Part shown: piece by piece, positions 49,028-63,585 of the stretch
How the letters are laid out: each line of letters opens with the position of its first letter
How positions within the stretch are numbered: position 1 is the stretch's first letter
Source of the DNA: Isoetes taiwanensis
Taxonomy: Eukaryota; Streptophyta; Lycopodiopsida; Isoetales; Isoetaceae
Reading direction: 5' to 3'
NCBI GenBank assembly: GCA_021234155.1
Contig: JAJEKV010000126.1
Span: 346,658 to 410,657 of the forward strand
DNA: 64,000 nt
Position numbers and translations under genes: made by a program
The notes under the pieces: model-generated
The model's input: the letters and a program-made list of their open reading frames with translations, nothing else
Databases searched by the model: none
What the model was told of the DNA's origin: nothing

Positions 49028-52000
49028 AAATGTGATAGTTCTAGGATAACATTCTGGCGCATCCGCAGACTAAACAAAAAGGCAGATTGGTTTCTGTGGT
49101 AACATTTGAATTACCAGAACTTGAATAACCATGACGGTGGGCGCCTTGTAAAATTCTGGTGCAGTAAAGTATCTTGGGATTCAAACTTCAGCAAACAAAC
49201 CTAAGGTACTATAATATCAATACTCTTTCCTCGACAATAACGCCGAAGTTTGTAAGCAAGCCTTTTTAATAACTCATCGCTGGTCCAAGTGAAACTCGGT
49301 GAGAACATTAACTGTTAAATATCTTACTTTGAATATACTAACTTACCGTAAAGGTCCTGACTTGGAGAGAACCCGAACAATGTTGAGTTGCTTTAAATTG
49401 AAAGAGCATATTGCCGAGTAACAAATCCCTATATTTGATGCTCGCTCATGTCATAGAATTTCATGAGCTATTGCATTTCAGGAGGCAAGAGACAAAAGTC
49501 ATCAATTCTTGTCGGGGTCCCTAGTCCCAATTTCTAATTTCTGTGGATGCACTCAAAACATTATTAGAAACAGTCTCATTTCTCAAGAACAAAATATAAG
49601 ATGGCTAACTTAGCTGTATTGCAGTTATGGAGCTAAGAAACAGAGCAGTATCAAATTTAGCCTCAAATTTCCATTAATAATCAAGTTAGATTTTCAATGG
49701 AGGTCATGATGAACGAAGAGAGGCTTGTCGAAACTCTCGGAATGAGATGCACCCACCTGCTACATATAAATTTGACACTCGTATGGAATTGCAAGGATTC
49801 ATCCAATTGTTCATCATAGAAGAGATTAACTGCCAAATGCAAAGTAGGCGCGTCAAAGATAGTTGCTAGTTGCTACGTTGGTGCAAATATCACTACAATT
49901 TTCCCCATAGCAGGACTTTCCCAGCCATACTCTAGTTCAAAAAACATGCAAATTAGTTGCATAGAGATCTTTGCTAGATTGATGAAGCCTACATCTAGAT
50001 CGATTGAAAGTGGTAGAATAAGCATAATCCAAACCTAGCCACCAAATTGATGACAGATGGGCCCTCAGATCGCATGAGGCAGAAATGACATGGACTGCCT
50101 GGGACACTTTTGGAAATGTCTTCCTACTGCATGGTTGGAAACAAACAGAGGCAAGCAAAAATGGCAGAAAATGTGTAGATTGCCACAGAATTAAATGCAT
50201 GGAACCTATTAATGAAGCTAAGACACATGCAGTGGCTGCAACCACCAAATTTAGATTCTCTAAATATGCTATAGAATTCAAGCCATGACAACAATAAAAC
50301 AAAAGATGTAGCATAACTATTTCGAAACATACTAAACATTTCAAGAGACAAATCATTAAAAAGCTATAGAAAAAGCAGAGCTTGTCCTCAACAATATCTA
50401 AAACCGTGTCATTGATATGGAAAATAGCGAATCCAAGGAGAAAATCCTAATGTTGAAGAGCATGCCATTTTTTGAATGCATCGGGCCCTCATTGTCGCCG
50501 ATAAAAGTCCCTGAATATACACACAGCTATAGGAAATCAAAGATTAAAATGACTATCTACAATTATGAGATATCAGTTTAAATCATGCAAAGAATTTACC
50601 TCGCAGCGAATTCAACATAGTATCTATAATACCATCCTTGTTTTTTCTCACCTTGCAAGCATATCAAATCTTTAGCTTGAGTCGAAACTGGCCTAATATG
50701 AATATGAATGGTATTTTTCTCTAAGAACTTGCAAAACATCAAAAGATATAGAAGGAAGCTCTACATTAAAGCTCAACAGGAGTGTTGCAAGAGATTTATG
50801 GAAGGAAGCATGAAAATTGCATTAGACATTACATTACCTGTAGATTGAGTTGCTGAGCCTAATGGAGCAGGGACAATCATGATTGTTTTAGAAGATCAAT
50901 ATGGGCCACATACTTTTAAAACTATCTCGCCGCATCATCTTCTCCAAACACCCATGGCGAAATGTGAATTCCTTCAACAACAAATAAAGTCCAATTATCT
51001 GCAGAATGCATCAAGATATGTCAATGGCGCAACATAAATAAGGTTTCTATCTACCTAAATAGATCTTCTAAGGCAAGAGATGTTCTCAAGATATAGTAAT
51101 AGCAATAACACTACATATCTGGCTAATCCAAGGAATTTCGAAGGTATGTAATACAAATCAGAGAAGTAAAGACTATGAACCACTTCGGCAAGTTAAGCAC
51201 CACAAACATTCTTATGCTCTATTGGTATTATTCACCTGATCATCCATAGCACTCCTACCATCCATAATCTGTGCCCTATATTCCAATAAATGAACTCAAC
51301 TGGGTCCACATATCATCAACAACATGGGACCCAGCACATCCAAAGTTAATGTCTAAAACTAAAGCACCAACCACAATTATCCATCCATGCTAGATTGATA
51401 GAAGAACCAATAAAATTCCAAAGGGTCTCTTTGTTTAGAAAAACACCAAAGACTGTGTTAGACATAATTGAATTTCTTAAAACTCGCGAGCTCCGCTAAA
51501 CCCATGTAACTTATTTTTGCGCATGGCTAATGTACTGCCTCCCAGAGGGAAGCAAAAGACGAAGATAATCAAGGAAAAGGCTGAGATACTTTATACATCA
51601 TGCATAGTTTTGGTTAGAATATTTTATCTGCAAGTGACGCCTTCCATATGTTCTCGATTGTCGCAATCAGGGCCCCCTTGGGTCGGATTTTCAGGCCGAT
51701 AGATCCGTGAATGATTCATCAGGTGCCATCAGCGACAAAGCGTAATGTAAGGAACCAGAACTTAAGTTTTTCACGCTCGTTGTTGGGCAACATGCCATCC
51801 GCATTATGAATCTCTCGGTTGAATCGATGGAAGGATATCCCAAGATTGAAAGCCAAAATAGTATCTAAGGCAAACAAATGGATTGATTATAGCAAAACCT
51901 ACATTTAATTGTGGTTAGTTTATTCTTGCTCCTCCACATCTCAGACCTTCCCTTTCTTACGAATGATCTTTCCTTCTCCCTAATGCCTCTTCACCAAAAT

Positions 52001-54659
52001 CGCTAGGAGAGTAAAGACAGGCAATAAAATCGATTAGAAGGGAAACCAAAGATTGACCTCAAAAGCCATGGAAGCTTATTACTTTATAGTTAACGCCGTC
52101 CTACCGAATTTATTGCAACAAACCCATATCCATCCTTTTTTCATGTCCATAATCTTTCCTTATTAGGGCTAGCACGCCTAAAGTGTAGGGACAAACTCAT
52201 TGCATGCCGTAACTGGAAACGGGCAGCCCAGAAAAGGGCAAATCGACGTGAAATGAGATAGGAAAGCGGAAAACGAAAATCCGTGATCATAACAGTGAAA
52301 TTTTTCCGATTTTTTGAAGACTGATTTTTTGGGCAGCCAAAACCCATTAAACCCTAGAAAATCGATCTTAAGAAAATAACGCCGTAAATGTTTTTGGCCA
52401 AGTTTAAAAACCCAAAAGAGTTGGATTAAAACCTTGAAATATGTTACTTAACATGCAACTAGAGATTTCTATTGCCAATAGTGAAGCATCCATCTAAATA
52501 TAATGTACATGAAAGTTAACTTACATGTAATATTTATTTTTACTTGGATGACAATGCTTTATAGTAAGAACACGTGATATGGTTTATGCTAGTAAGAAAT
52601 AAGCGCATTTCATGGTATTTTTTTCAATAAAACCATACAACTTATATAAGAGAGATGTCTATATATGTCATTTCTCACATTTGAACTATTTTAAAGGCAT
52701 ATTTAGGAAAAGAAGTGTGTCTTTTTCTATGAACCTAAGAAAGTATATATGAAATGTTATGTGGTCTATTTATATTATGGCATGGCTAAATTTCAGCCAA
52801 CATCCACTTGAATTCATCAATAAACATCACCAACTTTAATCAGTTGTGGGGTTTTGGACCTATAATTATAGAGAGTTGACCCAATCCTTTTTATGTCACA
52901 CAAGCGAGATCCTAATCGGGTTGTACATCATGTTTGAATTCAAAAATTGCATGGTTACAATTCTGTAGTTAACTATATGTTATAGAGTTATGTTCTATGT
53001 AGTTATAAATAGAATGCATCATTTATTACACACATGGCATTATGGATGGTTGTTATTGATATTTTAACATATACTTTGTCCGAATTGGTATAGCAGATTC
53101 TTTTAGATATTGAGGTTATTATGACTTTATGAAATTCATCAAAAATCATGAAACTATAGTCTGTATAGTTAGCAATTCGCATTGGGGCAAGAATTAAATC
53201 TAAAACTGCTATAATTAGAGAGTAACAATTTTTAAACCTCGCTGCCTTTTGACCAAAATAGGGTTTGTTGGTGGCTTCACCAATGTCGATGATAGCAAAA
53301 ACATGGGAACATAAAACTCAATGTGTTCTATGATAAACAAAGCAAATGCCTCCAACTTTAGCAAGGTTTAAATAATTTTATGCTATAGAAAGATTGAAGA
53401 AGGCGCTTTGGACTGCGCAACCGCCAAATTCCTTTATGTTTGAGCAATCACCACAAGGTATAGGGTGAGCCCATTGTCTTGAAATTCTCGTAGATCATTA
53501 AGAAAGTTAGTGAAGACTCAAATGATAGTGGTATATTATAAAATTGAAATTTCTTTCTTGAGTTACATGGGTTTAAGCAGCATGAGGTCATAAGTACGCT
53601 TTTGTCCATGGATCGTGAATGGTCCTGTGGACGTCTAGTGTTAAAACAATAAGTTAGAAGAAGATATTGCAGCCGTGTTTCCATAATGGATGAATAGTCC
53701 AAATATCCTTGTGGTATTTAGACCATTAAAGATGCTATCCTTTGAATAAAACAAGTGCCTAACATAGGTGAGAAAAGTTTTAATTTCTTTTGCTTTGACC
53801 ATGAGCAATATGGGCTATAGTCTATACCGATATACTGCACTTAAAACTCACAGAGCCTTGTAGTTTAAATGCCGCAGCCTAATATGGTAGTGCTTTCTCA
53901 TTATCAAGCATAATTATATGGCCGGGCAATGAGCAGATATGCTTGCATGCTCATGCAAAGTACGATTTTTAGTCAGTATGCCGTAAGACATGCAATACTA
54001 CATGATGCATCATGTCTTTACGCCTCAGGACATGTCTTTTTGGCGAAGACCCTCCTCTCGTACTTTTATCTATTTAGATTTGATTTGGTGTAAAATTGGA
54101 GATGCACAAAGAGGATTTGCGTAGATATTTTGAGCATAATGAAACTATGTTTTTCAAGAATCACTTTATCTTCCGGGCCCTAAGGCTTAGTGGTCTTCTA
54201 ACCAGACACCGGAAGTTTTGCAAAGCTTAGGATGAGATGGATGCCTACAACTTATAGATTAGATGAACGCCACACAACTACAAATTTACAACTTAAAAGG
54301 AAATGTTTGAAAACATGGATTTTGGCAAAGAAAGATCATTTCGTAGGCTTCTGACTTGTGTGCAGATTGGTCAAATATAGAAATAATGGGTTGGCCACGT
54401 AGAAGGGCAAGGGTAAGGAAAAGGAATAGTAAAGAATGATTTAGTTGTTACTCCCACAAACAGAGGGGGGCCATAATAACGCACTTCAAGATATAGGGGA
54501 AGGAAAATTGTGGGGAAGTGGCATCAAGAAAATTCAAAATTCAATGTTTAGAAAAGAAATGAGTGGCAATGGAAAAATCCGTAATCCATGTAAGGGAAAA
54601 AAGGATAAGTGGCTCCAAAATGATGGAAGAAGAATCATAATAATAACACATGCATTGTG
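49028..54659. other. No gene recognised
   Basis: A minus-strand frame at 49937-50356 (139 codons) and plus and minus frames near 50.1, 51.5 and 52.2 kb have no domain I recognise. Some stretches (50.0-51.2 kb) keep normal CTG/CAG content and could belong to a transcribed region, but no exon model can be defended. Confidence 0.4.
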
Positions 54660-54727
54660 AGCGATTACTATTAAGGTTTTTCCTCGAAACCCTTCGTGGT
54701 GGTGTTTTTAATCCCATAGTAATCGCT
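54660..54727. other. Inverted repeat (12-bp arms)
   Basis: AGCGATTACTAT at 54660-54671 is the exact reverse complement of ATAGTAATCGCT at 54716-54727, with a 44-base loop. The loop holds the AAGGTTTTTCCTC...TTTTTAATCCCA motif also found at 21764-21823. Confidence 0.75.
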
Positions 54728-55429
54728 TCACCAATGTGGTTCAGATCAATGCGATTTTGTTGTCGCTGGGCACCACTTATTGGGCACCAAGATAGTGAGG
54801 GGACTCAACGTATCGCCATAATAGAGCGTAACGATAGAGCGTGCTCTATTTCCACATTCGAGTTTTGGTGCACCATAAACCTGAGGATTCATAATTTGAC
54901 CCATTATTAAAGGTGAGACAAGAGAATCCACAATGTGTATAGCTCAAAGCCGGTAATGGCAAAGCACACTACATGGCTATGAAGCTTTATATGCTGTGGT
55001 GCTAGTATCAATAAAAATAAGATAAACCTCTAAAGGGCTACAATGAACCAACATGATGCGCTAGTAGCATCCCCCTGAGGAGCCTACCCATGCTACATGA
55101 ATCCAGGCCTCAGGCAATTAGGGACAATAATTTCTATTCTATTCTATTCTATTTTACTTATTCTAAATCCTACATGCCCCGCTTAGGACCTTATATATAT
55201 CATGAGAATAAGTCATGAACCCCGGCGTCCTTGTGAACATATAACTTATTCTTACAATAAAGAAGGTTACCTTCTTCTTATAATGGCAAAAAGCTTCTTC
55301 TTTCCCTATCTATTCTCGGGCTTCGAGATAGACTTACCATATCTCTTGAAATTGTGATCCAGAGAAGAGTTCGCTTCATTCACTTACCAACTCAATCGTG
55401 AGAGTGGAATTGCATTATGATGCGCTTCG
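54728..55429. other. Between the hairpin and Gypsy 2
   Basis: No gene recognised. The Gypsy integrase expected here on the minus strand was not found. Confidence 0.4.
55132..55154. repeat. TTCTA pentanucleotide run
   Basis: About four to five TTCTA units, like the run at 21888-21912. It may be the tail of a small retroposed copy whose body lies to the left. Confidence 0.8.
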
Positions 55430-57900
55430 AGTGATCAATGGATGCCTCCGGAAAGAGAGTCGGCAACAACATTGTGTTTGGCTCGACTTATACACAACTT
55501 GAAAATCACATTCTCCAGAATTTAATAATCATCACGCTTAAGATTATAGTGTGGGGTTGCGAAGATATACCGAAACTTTGATCCAGATTCAACTAGAATC
55601 GCCTTCCAAGCAAGTAATATTCCATATACGCAAGACATATAATCAAGTAAATAATTCCTTGGTCATGGTATCGCCATTCCGCAGACTATTCATCTTCCTA
55701 GAATCATATGCGATTACCCTACCTCTTTCATTAATATTAATAGTCCGCTTATAGCGATCTTATCAAAATTCAGAAAACCACTTATCCTTCTCGAGGATCT
55801 CGTAAAAGTAAGAATCGGAGCAATGAAGTCAAGGCATCCCAATGACCTAAATCCACTGACATTCTCTTTCCAATGTGTCATCCAATCCTTAACCTTCTAT
55901 GTTTTGTAAGGTCTATAAGAGGCGCTACATTGCAAAGTCCTTAACAAATTTTCGTGAATAGCCTCGCCAAACTTAGGAAAAACTGCGGACCGACATTCGT
56001 TGGCACAATCCAATCTTTTACTACCTCAATCTTAGCTGATCCATATTCCCTCGCAAACAATGTGTCCCAATAATTTACCTGAGGTCAGGAACTCCGTGAT
56101 TTGGAAAAACTTAGCATGTGTTGATGGCGTCTCGACTTCGCGTGGCTAACCAAAGATGGCGCCATGGTCTTAAAGTTTTGCTATAAATTAGGATATCCTC
56201 AAGAAAATAATGACAAAATCATTGAGATATTCAAGGAAGACATCATTCATTAATCTCTATGAAGGTAGCAAAGACACTCAGCCCAAAAGGCATAATGGTA
56301 AATTCATAGTGTCCATAATGTGTCCGAAATGCGACTTATGGATGTCATCCTTTAATTCTTATCCGTAATAACTTGACCGAAGATCAATTCAGAAATACTT
56401 GGCCCCTTGCACTGATCCATCAAATATCAACGCCGACAAAGCATACCAATTTAATTGTGTGCTTATTCAATTGCCCCGAATCAATGCACATATGCAAGGT
56501 ACCATCCTTTTCTTCACAAACAAAATAGGGGCGCCAAATGTGATACGCTTATCAATGAATCCTAACTTAAGAAGCTCTTGCACTACACGACATCGAGCCT
56601 TACCGGGTAGGCTTAGTACCAGTTCCATGGTAATTTCACATTCAACACCCTAAAAGGTGGTAACTTTTGAATCCGTCTCAAAAAGGTCACGAAAACTCAT
56701 GAAGCAAGCAATGAATTGGTTCGGCAAGCCCATGACTTTTCTCTCGCTTTGACTTGGTCTCTATTGATGCAAGTCTAACAACGAAGCAACTTGATAATTT
56801 ATTGATGGCTTTATCCAACTCGATGCAATGAACATCAGATAATTGGAATAACTGGTTTACTCCGCTATAGTTACACGAGCTCCATTAATGCATTAAAGGT
56901 AACTTCCTCTTCACAATCAATATTTATTTTTGCGCAGCCCAAGAACTTCATTCCTGGCTAATGACTGGCATTTGCCGATGTTCATAATCTCGACTCTAGA
57001 AACAATGTGTTCTCCGGTAAATCGGATGTTCAAATTAATGTGTTGGCCTTGAGTATGACGACGCCCCACTAGCCATCATAATCGACATGGCTTTGATTTC
57101 AAAGTGGCAAGTCAGAAGACCTCGCCATTCTAGATGAAGCAAAATTATACGTATACCATATCCATAAGGATGACAAAGGTTTATCAAGCACTTGGCCAAC
57201 CATTATATCAATCGTAGGGTTGACTATCCGCTTGACGTGTTTCAATAGTGGCATAAATGTGGACCCACTCAATATAGTCCTGAGCTTCTGCCAAGAACGG
57301 CCAGCGACCAAATGAGGGCACCATATGATCCCAATCCACTGCAAGGGCAGCCGAAACCAGTAATATATGCGGGCGCTCCTGCATAATATGTCCTTGGCTG
57401 AAAACACCGACAACAGTTTTGTCTTTTCGTGAATCGCCACGAGCTCTTTTCGCATTACTGCAAAATCTCGCATGGCTCCCCGTGGTATTGGGCAGATTTA
57501 TCTAGATATTGAAAGAAACTTTCTGCCCCGCTTCTAATAACCAACCAATTGAGGAAGTCCCCACTAGGAGAGCATGCCCGGCAAGGTGGCAGTCTCGCTT
57601 AGGCCAAAGGTGGAGGAACGCGCCTGGTATTTGGGACTATCCCCATCAAGTAATCGTTTTGGACCTATGGCTCAACACCATTTCTTAAGTGTGGAGGATA
57701 ACTCTTCAATATAACCTTCCACCGCCTCTACATTCATTAATTCCCCGAGACATATAGCCTTGCTTACGAACTCATCCGTGTATGCTTGACCGTGTTTTTT
57801 GTTCCGTGCGACAGGAAAGTTTGAATCGCTTGGCAACAATGAGCCCGAGGACATGCCTCCGTGTCCATGAGAATGTGTACATCCTTTCCACCAAATATGG
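55430..57900 (-). pseudogene. Ty3/Gypsy retrotransposon remnant (gag, protease, RT, RNase H)
   Basis: Right to left on the minus strand: a gag-like stretch YTDEFVSKAICLGELMNV (about 57740-57795), then a protease-like YNFASSRMARSSDLPL (about 57099-57150), where the DTGA residues are lost. RT follows with a LFVKKKDGTLHMCIDSGQLN stretch (about 56450-56530), MPFGL (about 56279-56293) and FLEDILIYS (56180-56206). RNase H shows VIAYDSRKMN (about 55680-55710) and NVVADSLSGG near 55450. The catalytic FLDD box reads FLED. Frames shift between motifs. No integrase and no LTR pair were found. Confidence 0.75.
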
Positions 57901-60900
57901 GATGACCTTATGAGGTTAGTGGTATAAACTTGTCGATCTCTTTTCCATCATCCCATAAGATTTGGCTGACCATGCATCTCATCCAACCAGATTCAAAAGA
58001 TCCACACCCTTAGCTTTGGTCTGATCCGGGAATTGGGCTAACTTTTACTGCTTCTTCCAATGCTTGTGATAGCAGAGCCCACCGTTTTTGATAGTCCTTT
58101 CTTCTTCCCGCTTAGCATGATCTCCCGAGGACTCGAGACTTTGAAGGAATCGACGACTGTAACTTGTATCGACATGATGAGCTACTTCCAGAACGCTTTG
58201 AGTGTGTGGATGAAATAAGTGCATCGGGTGCAGTGTGTGGTGGTGGTCGTGATTAGCTGCAGCAGTGAAAGGACCATACTCCCCGTAGTATTGCCAGGTG
58301 GATTGTCTTTTGAAGCACGAGGCTTGGAGCCCAAGAAGCTAGCGCTTTCATAACCATGCGAGCCTTGCTCAGGAGTTGCCGACCGGGTTGCGTGGGGCTC
58401 ACGGCGGAGAGGACGCGGGTAATTTAAAAATATAAACAAAGAGTAGATAAGCAAGATGTACAACCATTGACTTATAACTTGCGTGCAAGGCATTTGTCAG
58501 AGAGAGAGGATAAGATATACAATATCAAAAGTTATATTAAAGGATGGCATATAAATTAAATTCTCGCTGACATATTTCTTAATGGCCTAAGGCCACGTTC
58601 ATAACAATGAATACACACGAATCCAGGGTCCTTCCATGGGAGTAGGAGGCTGCCATACCGGTGGTATCAAGTAAAGTGACACCGGGCTAATGGAAGAGCA
58701 AAGCAGGAGGCACCCATGGGGAAATGCCATGAATATCTGCCCTAGAGCGACCAAAGAAGTATCCCGACGACGAGCAATATATGCCACCATGGTTGGAGCT
58801 TTTATCTCGCCTAAGGTGGATAGAGCATGGCACCCACCATGATGTCATTTAGAGCCGATCCCAATCAATAAAAGGACCCGTTTGGCCGAAATGAAGGAAG
58901 AAGCGATGGTGATTTCCTGCTGGCAACGAACCTCGTGAATAACAGAGATGGCTGCTACCTCCTTATCGAGGGGTCCATATCACCTCATCTCTTAGCTTCT
59001 TGCTTCTCTTCCCTCAAATGATCTTTATTGTCACAAAGATCTTCCTTCCTCATCCGACTGAGGATATCCACCAAATTAATATTTAGGACGCGAGGTCCCA
59101 TAGCAAATAAAAGCCGCCAGTGGTTGTGACAAAATTTTGCAACATAAGAAGTCGCAGCGCAAGAGGGTAATTAACCTGCCTCGATAGTCTCCTCGATGAA
59201 ACTAAAGCAATTGTGGTACCTCGTGAGGAGCTCGCTGTGCTAAAGCTCTATTGCTGTCTATATACAATACTCTACGAGCTCTTATAAGATATGTGTCTTC
59301 TTCTTGAACTTGAGATCAGCAATAATGTGGTATGTCCACATGATATCCTCCAATAGGAGATATTTTTACCTTGATGCTGGATAATTGGGAGGGTATCCAG
59401 TCCTGTAAGTCGAGGTCCCTGGTCTCAATGTAGCGGCATTTGCTCAGTTAACTGATTATAATGAACAGTCATCCCTGATCGACACGCCATCTCTCTTCTG
59501 GCCTAGTATAGCCGGTGCTTTCCTTCGCAGTGTGGCTTCATCTCGACGCATCGATCCATTAGAATGGCCAAGGCAACCTTACATCAAGCATGGTTGGCCC
59601 TCATGTAGCACGGCTGTGGTGCTTGGGCCCAACGAAGCTTCCTTTGAGGACGTTAGCCGCATGAGCATCATCCCCTAGCATGTCACACACAGTTGCCCTT
59701 TCTAAATACAGGCGAGGTGGATCTCCGAGGGTGATGCAAAACGGGACCATCTCTTGAGTATAAAACTCAAGGAATGCAAAGATAGTCCGGTGTGCTTGTA
59801 TGTTATAACGTTTACATCTTGGGCAAGTAGGATGAAAGAATGTACTGGACGTGGGGATTTCAATGCTCACTGTCCTGGTACCATTAGAAAAGAGTAGGAG
59901 CATCCATTTGTGCAAGAGGAACATGTAGGCAGAATGAGAGAATAGGAAAATAAAAGAGAAATGAAACTCTAAATTTGTTTAGTGTCACTCTATTTAAAAG
60001 TATGCTAATGTCAGCATCAGATGTCATAATAATTATATTATTTTTTTAATAGCTATGGGACAAATACAACAAGAGATTATGGATGAAATGGAGGTTCCAG
60101 AGACCACAACATCGAAAAGATATACAAACAAAATGATTTACAAAAAATGGCTGGAAAATGGGCCAGTCCTCCTAATCCTCACAAGGCCAACTTTGCATGA
60201 TGGTAACCCTCTTAGCATGGATATGTAGAGGTTGGTATCCCAAAAGGCCACCAAGTAGTCTTTGGCTTTACCTCGAGTGGCTTAGCATAGCAAAAGGCTG
60301 TCCGGAACCAGTCGGGCCCCGATACTCCCGGTGGTTGTGATTCGACCAGAGTTGGAAGAGAAGCCTCTCCAGAACAAAAGTTTGCAGTCTCCTCCGACAC
60401 CGGATTCTCTCTCTCAATGCCACGGTACCGCCTACTTTATGAGGCTTCTTTGCCGCTGCTTGGAGTGGGTCTTGCCCCCGTCACTCGGCTTAGCTCGAGC
60501 CAAGCATTCATGCGTCTGCCACGGAAAGCTTGTGGCCTGCTAAGATTCCCATCGCTTTGAGCTTCTCCTCAGGAGCCCCGATTTTGCGCTGTAATTTTCA
60601 CCATTTAACAACAACAAGGTTTTCGCCTAACTGGTTTCGCTTCGTACCCTCGCTTCCTCATCTTATTGAGTCCGGTGTTGGGTCTTCAAAGATTTAGCTT
60701 TTGGATTAACTTTTGTTGCACCTGGCCGCCGCCTCACACAGGTACCGTGATCTTTCTACCTCTGGGCTTAAGAAGTAACTGGGCTAACCTTTCTTAGCAG
60801 CTCGGGCCTTTGTATCCGTCCGCCTAGTTCGGTGATGTCCTTCAAGTTGAATGAGTTGTATGCTCCCTCGGCCAAGGCAGGTATGATCGGACTACCTTTA

Positions 60901-61930
60901 AATAAAACTCGACGCTTCTCATATCAAAGTGGTGGGGAGAAGGCGGTAAAAGAGGCTTCGCAACTATGTTCCTCCTCGTCATTCCATCTCCATGTAGATA
61001 CATATACTCTATACCCCTGCCTGCCCGGCCTCGGCCCATCTTCCCACAAGATCATCCATTTTTGGCTAGGCCCATAATCCTTTCTACCCTCGATCGCTTC
61101 ACTAACCTCCATGCAAGAAGGAGGTAGAACATGACTAACATCAAAACTTGTCCATTTTGCTCCACCAATGTGTAAGGCTCCCCTATATGCCTTTAGCTTC
61201 GCCATAGCTAGGCACCACGCCGTGGAAAATAGGCATCCTATTCCCTCAGGCGGCTAATTTAACAAGCTTCAGCTAAGAGGAGCTCTCGACCTTTTGGTCC
61301 CTCGACGAAGCCCTCAAATTAAGCCTCGTCAAAGATTTGGTGGGTGGATGTTGAGGTTGGAGTAGCTAACAACAAACTCCCGAAAGTAGGGGGCCATGGT
61401 CATTTGCAATACGAGAAGGTAATCGGCGAGGGCTGAACATGGGCAATGTCAAGGTCACCTGGCCACAAGGTTCTCTCCCACGCCATAGTTTTAGCTTTTC
61501 TTTACGGAGGCGCTGGGCGTATTAGAAGTGAAAATAAAAAAAAATAAATCAATACTTTTCAAATTTTAAATTTCAACCCTGTGGCATATAAGTGGATGAA
61601 AAGCTCTCCCAAGATGCAAATGTGCATGGGTATACATATTTCATTTACATATTATGTGAGAAATTCCAATTGCTTTGAGGGTATAATTTTTACATGATTT
61701 CTTATGACGCCGCTATTCATCCTTCTAGAGTGTTGAGAACCTGAAGGAAATCGCACTTCGCTGCTTCCTGACTCTATGCTTGATGCCCATGTTCCAAAAG
61801 AGCCCCCAGGGTTGTTTAATTTAACTCTTTTGTATTTTCTTTCAAAAATACAAAGAATTTGTGAAAAGCACCCACTAAGCACCATGTGTCACCGGACACA
61901 TAAAAAGTGTCCCCCACCTCTATGTTTCAC
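57901..61930. other. Unrecognised, GC-richer region
   Basis: Contains several frames of 60-107 codons on both strands, such as 59601-59924 minus (with a CPRCKRYNI pair of cysteines) and 60924-61205 minus. None matches a family I know. The area just right of Gypsy 2 may contain its gag N-terminus and leader. Confidence 0.3.
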
Positions 61931-61933
61931 CCC

Positions 61934-61952
61934 TATCTATCTATTCCTCCAT

Positions 61953-61988
<36 letters not shown>

Positions 61989-62068
61989 ATCTATATCTTA
62001 TCTTATCTATTCCATCTTATCACCGTATCTTATCTATCTATCTATCTATCAAACAAACAAACAAAAAA
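61934..62068. repeat. TATC microsatellite followed by AAAC units
   Basis: An imperfect TATC array with TATCTTATC interruptions runs to 62050, then about three to four AAAC units and an A run. Confidence 0.95.
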
Positions 62069-62099
62069 AATCTATTCTAGCCTCGGCCACTAAATCCAT

Positions 62100-63585
62100 T
62101 CTTATGCTACCATTTAATCTTACCAATTTCATAGTATGCTACTAGCATGGTCGCTGCTCGAATCGAAACCACTTGTATTTTGAGATCATCACCAAAAGAT
62201 GACATGATAACAACAAGAATATTTTTGCTGGAAGGACGTCAACAAAATATCGTAAAAAGGTATGTTTATATTAGCGGTATACAAAAAGCACATGTCACTT
62301 CCAAGACATCTATGCTAGCCAGGTGTTGCGACCAATGCTTTCTTCATGCCCGCTACCTATTTTTTCAAGGCCTTTCGCGAAGAAGTTGGATCACACTTCT
62401 TCCCCAAAGATCCTAATGGTTGATCAACAAGCCATCTCATCAACTGGAATCCTCAAGACACCTTCATCTGCCATCTCATCAATCCCAAATTTGCCGTTGT
62501 ATAATCATGCTTTCAATTTTGAGTAAGTGCAAAGGTTGGCGCAACCCGACAAAGAATGGCTGGCTACGCCAAAGATATATCGCTTCGTGATGGAGGTGCT
62601 TTTCTTTTGGTGTATTTCGCCATGAATTGGGAGGAAAGATTCCAATCTCAAGCTTCAAGCAAAATGTCGTGCTTTTGATGCAAAACTCATAAGCAAGCAT
62701 CCACAATTTGGGACAACAATCCGGAGGAATTATATGCTTATGCTCTTGGCGATAATTTTCTCCATTCAACTCAAAAATTGCCCTCGTCGGTGGAGGCAGC
62801 AGAGTATTCTATTCTTCATGTTGGTGAAAAGAAATGCAAATATTGAGGGAGAATTTTACTTTTAATACCAACAATGGTAATATCTTTGAATTACCGGATC
62901 AATTGCTTGCAAATATGATGGCTAACCAAGAAAACCCGATTTTTCGTGATGAATGTGAGGCTAATAGTCAATTCGAACTCCATTTGATAGAATGGAACAT
63001 TTTTGTTGGTGAAAGAACCGGAAATTGTGAAGAGGAATTTTTGGATTAAACACTTTGATGCGTTTGTGATTCTACCACCCACTGTGGAGTCACCAAAGAC
63101 ATTCAATCTGGAAGAAAGATGTGATAGTTTTCGCAGCTTTGTGATTTACCTGCCTTTGGGTAAGTGCTTGAAACTGCTTCCATGTTAAACGCCTGAACAT
63201 TAGTTTGTCACATTGTTTTAAAAGGTGGTGCTGAGGCTCCCAGCATCAACGAAAGGTTTGAAGACTCCGAGAGTCACTCTATAGAAAAATTGCATGCAAT
63301 GAAAAAGTGAGAGAACAAAAAGAGCGAAAAGAGCAAGGAGTAAAGTAGAGTTAAAGAAAAGATGGCTCCGTACCATGGATCTGCTAAAAGAGAAGAAAAC
63401 ACAAATTTAAAAAAATGCGCCTATAATAATAAGGTATGGAGCAAAATGCTTCACAAGAGGACAGAGAACACACTTGAAGGTGTTGGGCGCGAACCCCGGC
63501 TTTATTATCTACTTTAGTCTCCATTGTTGTATTTCTGTGACCGTCATATCTTCAATACTAAACAAGTTTTATGGAAAATTACAGG
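62100..63585. other. Region upstream of the transposase-like fragment
   Basis: Plus-strand frames at 62147-62416, 62834-63049 and 63003-63188 read partly like protein but I cannot place them. An intron-like stretch ends in TTACAG at 63580-63585. They could be upstream exons of the fragment that follows. Confidence 0.3.
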
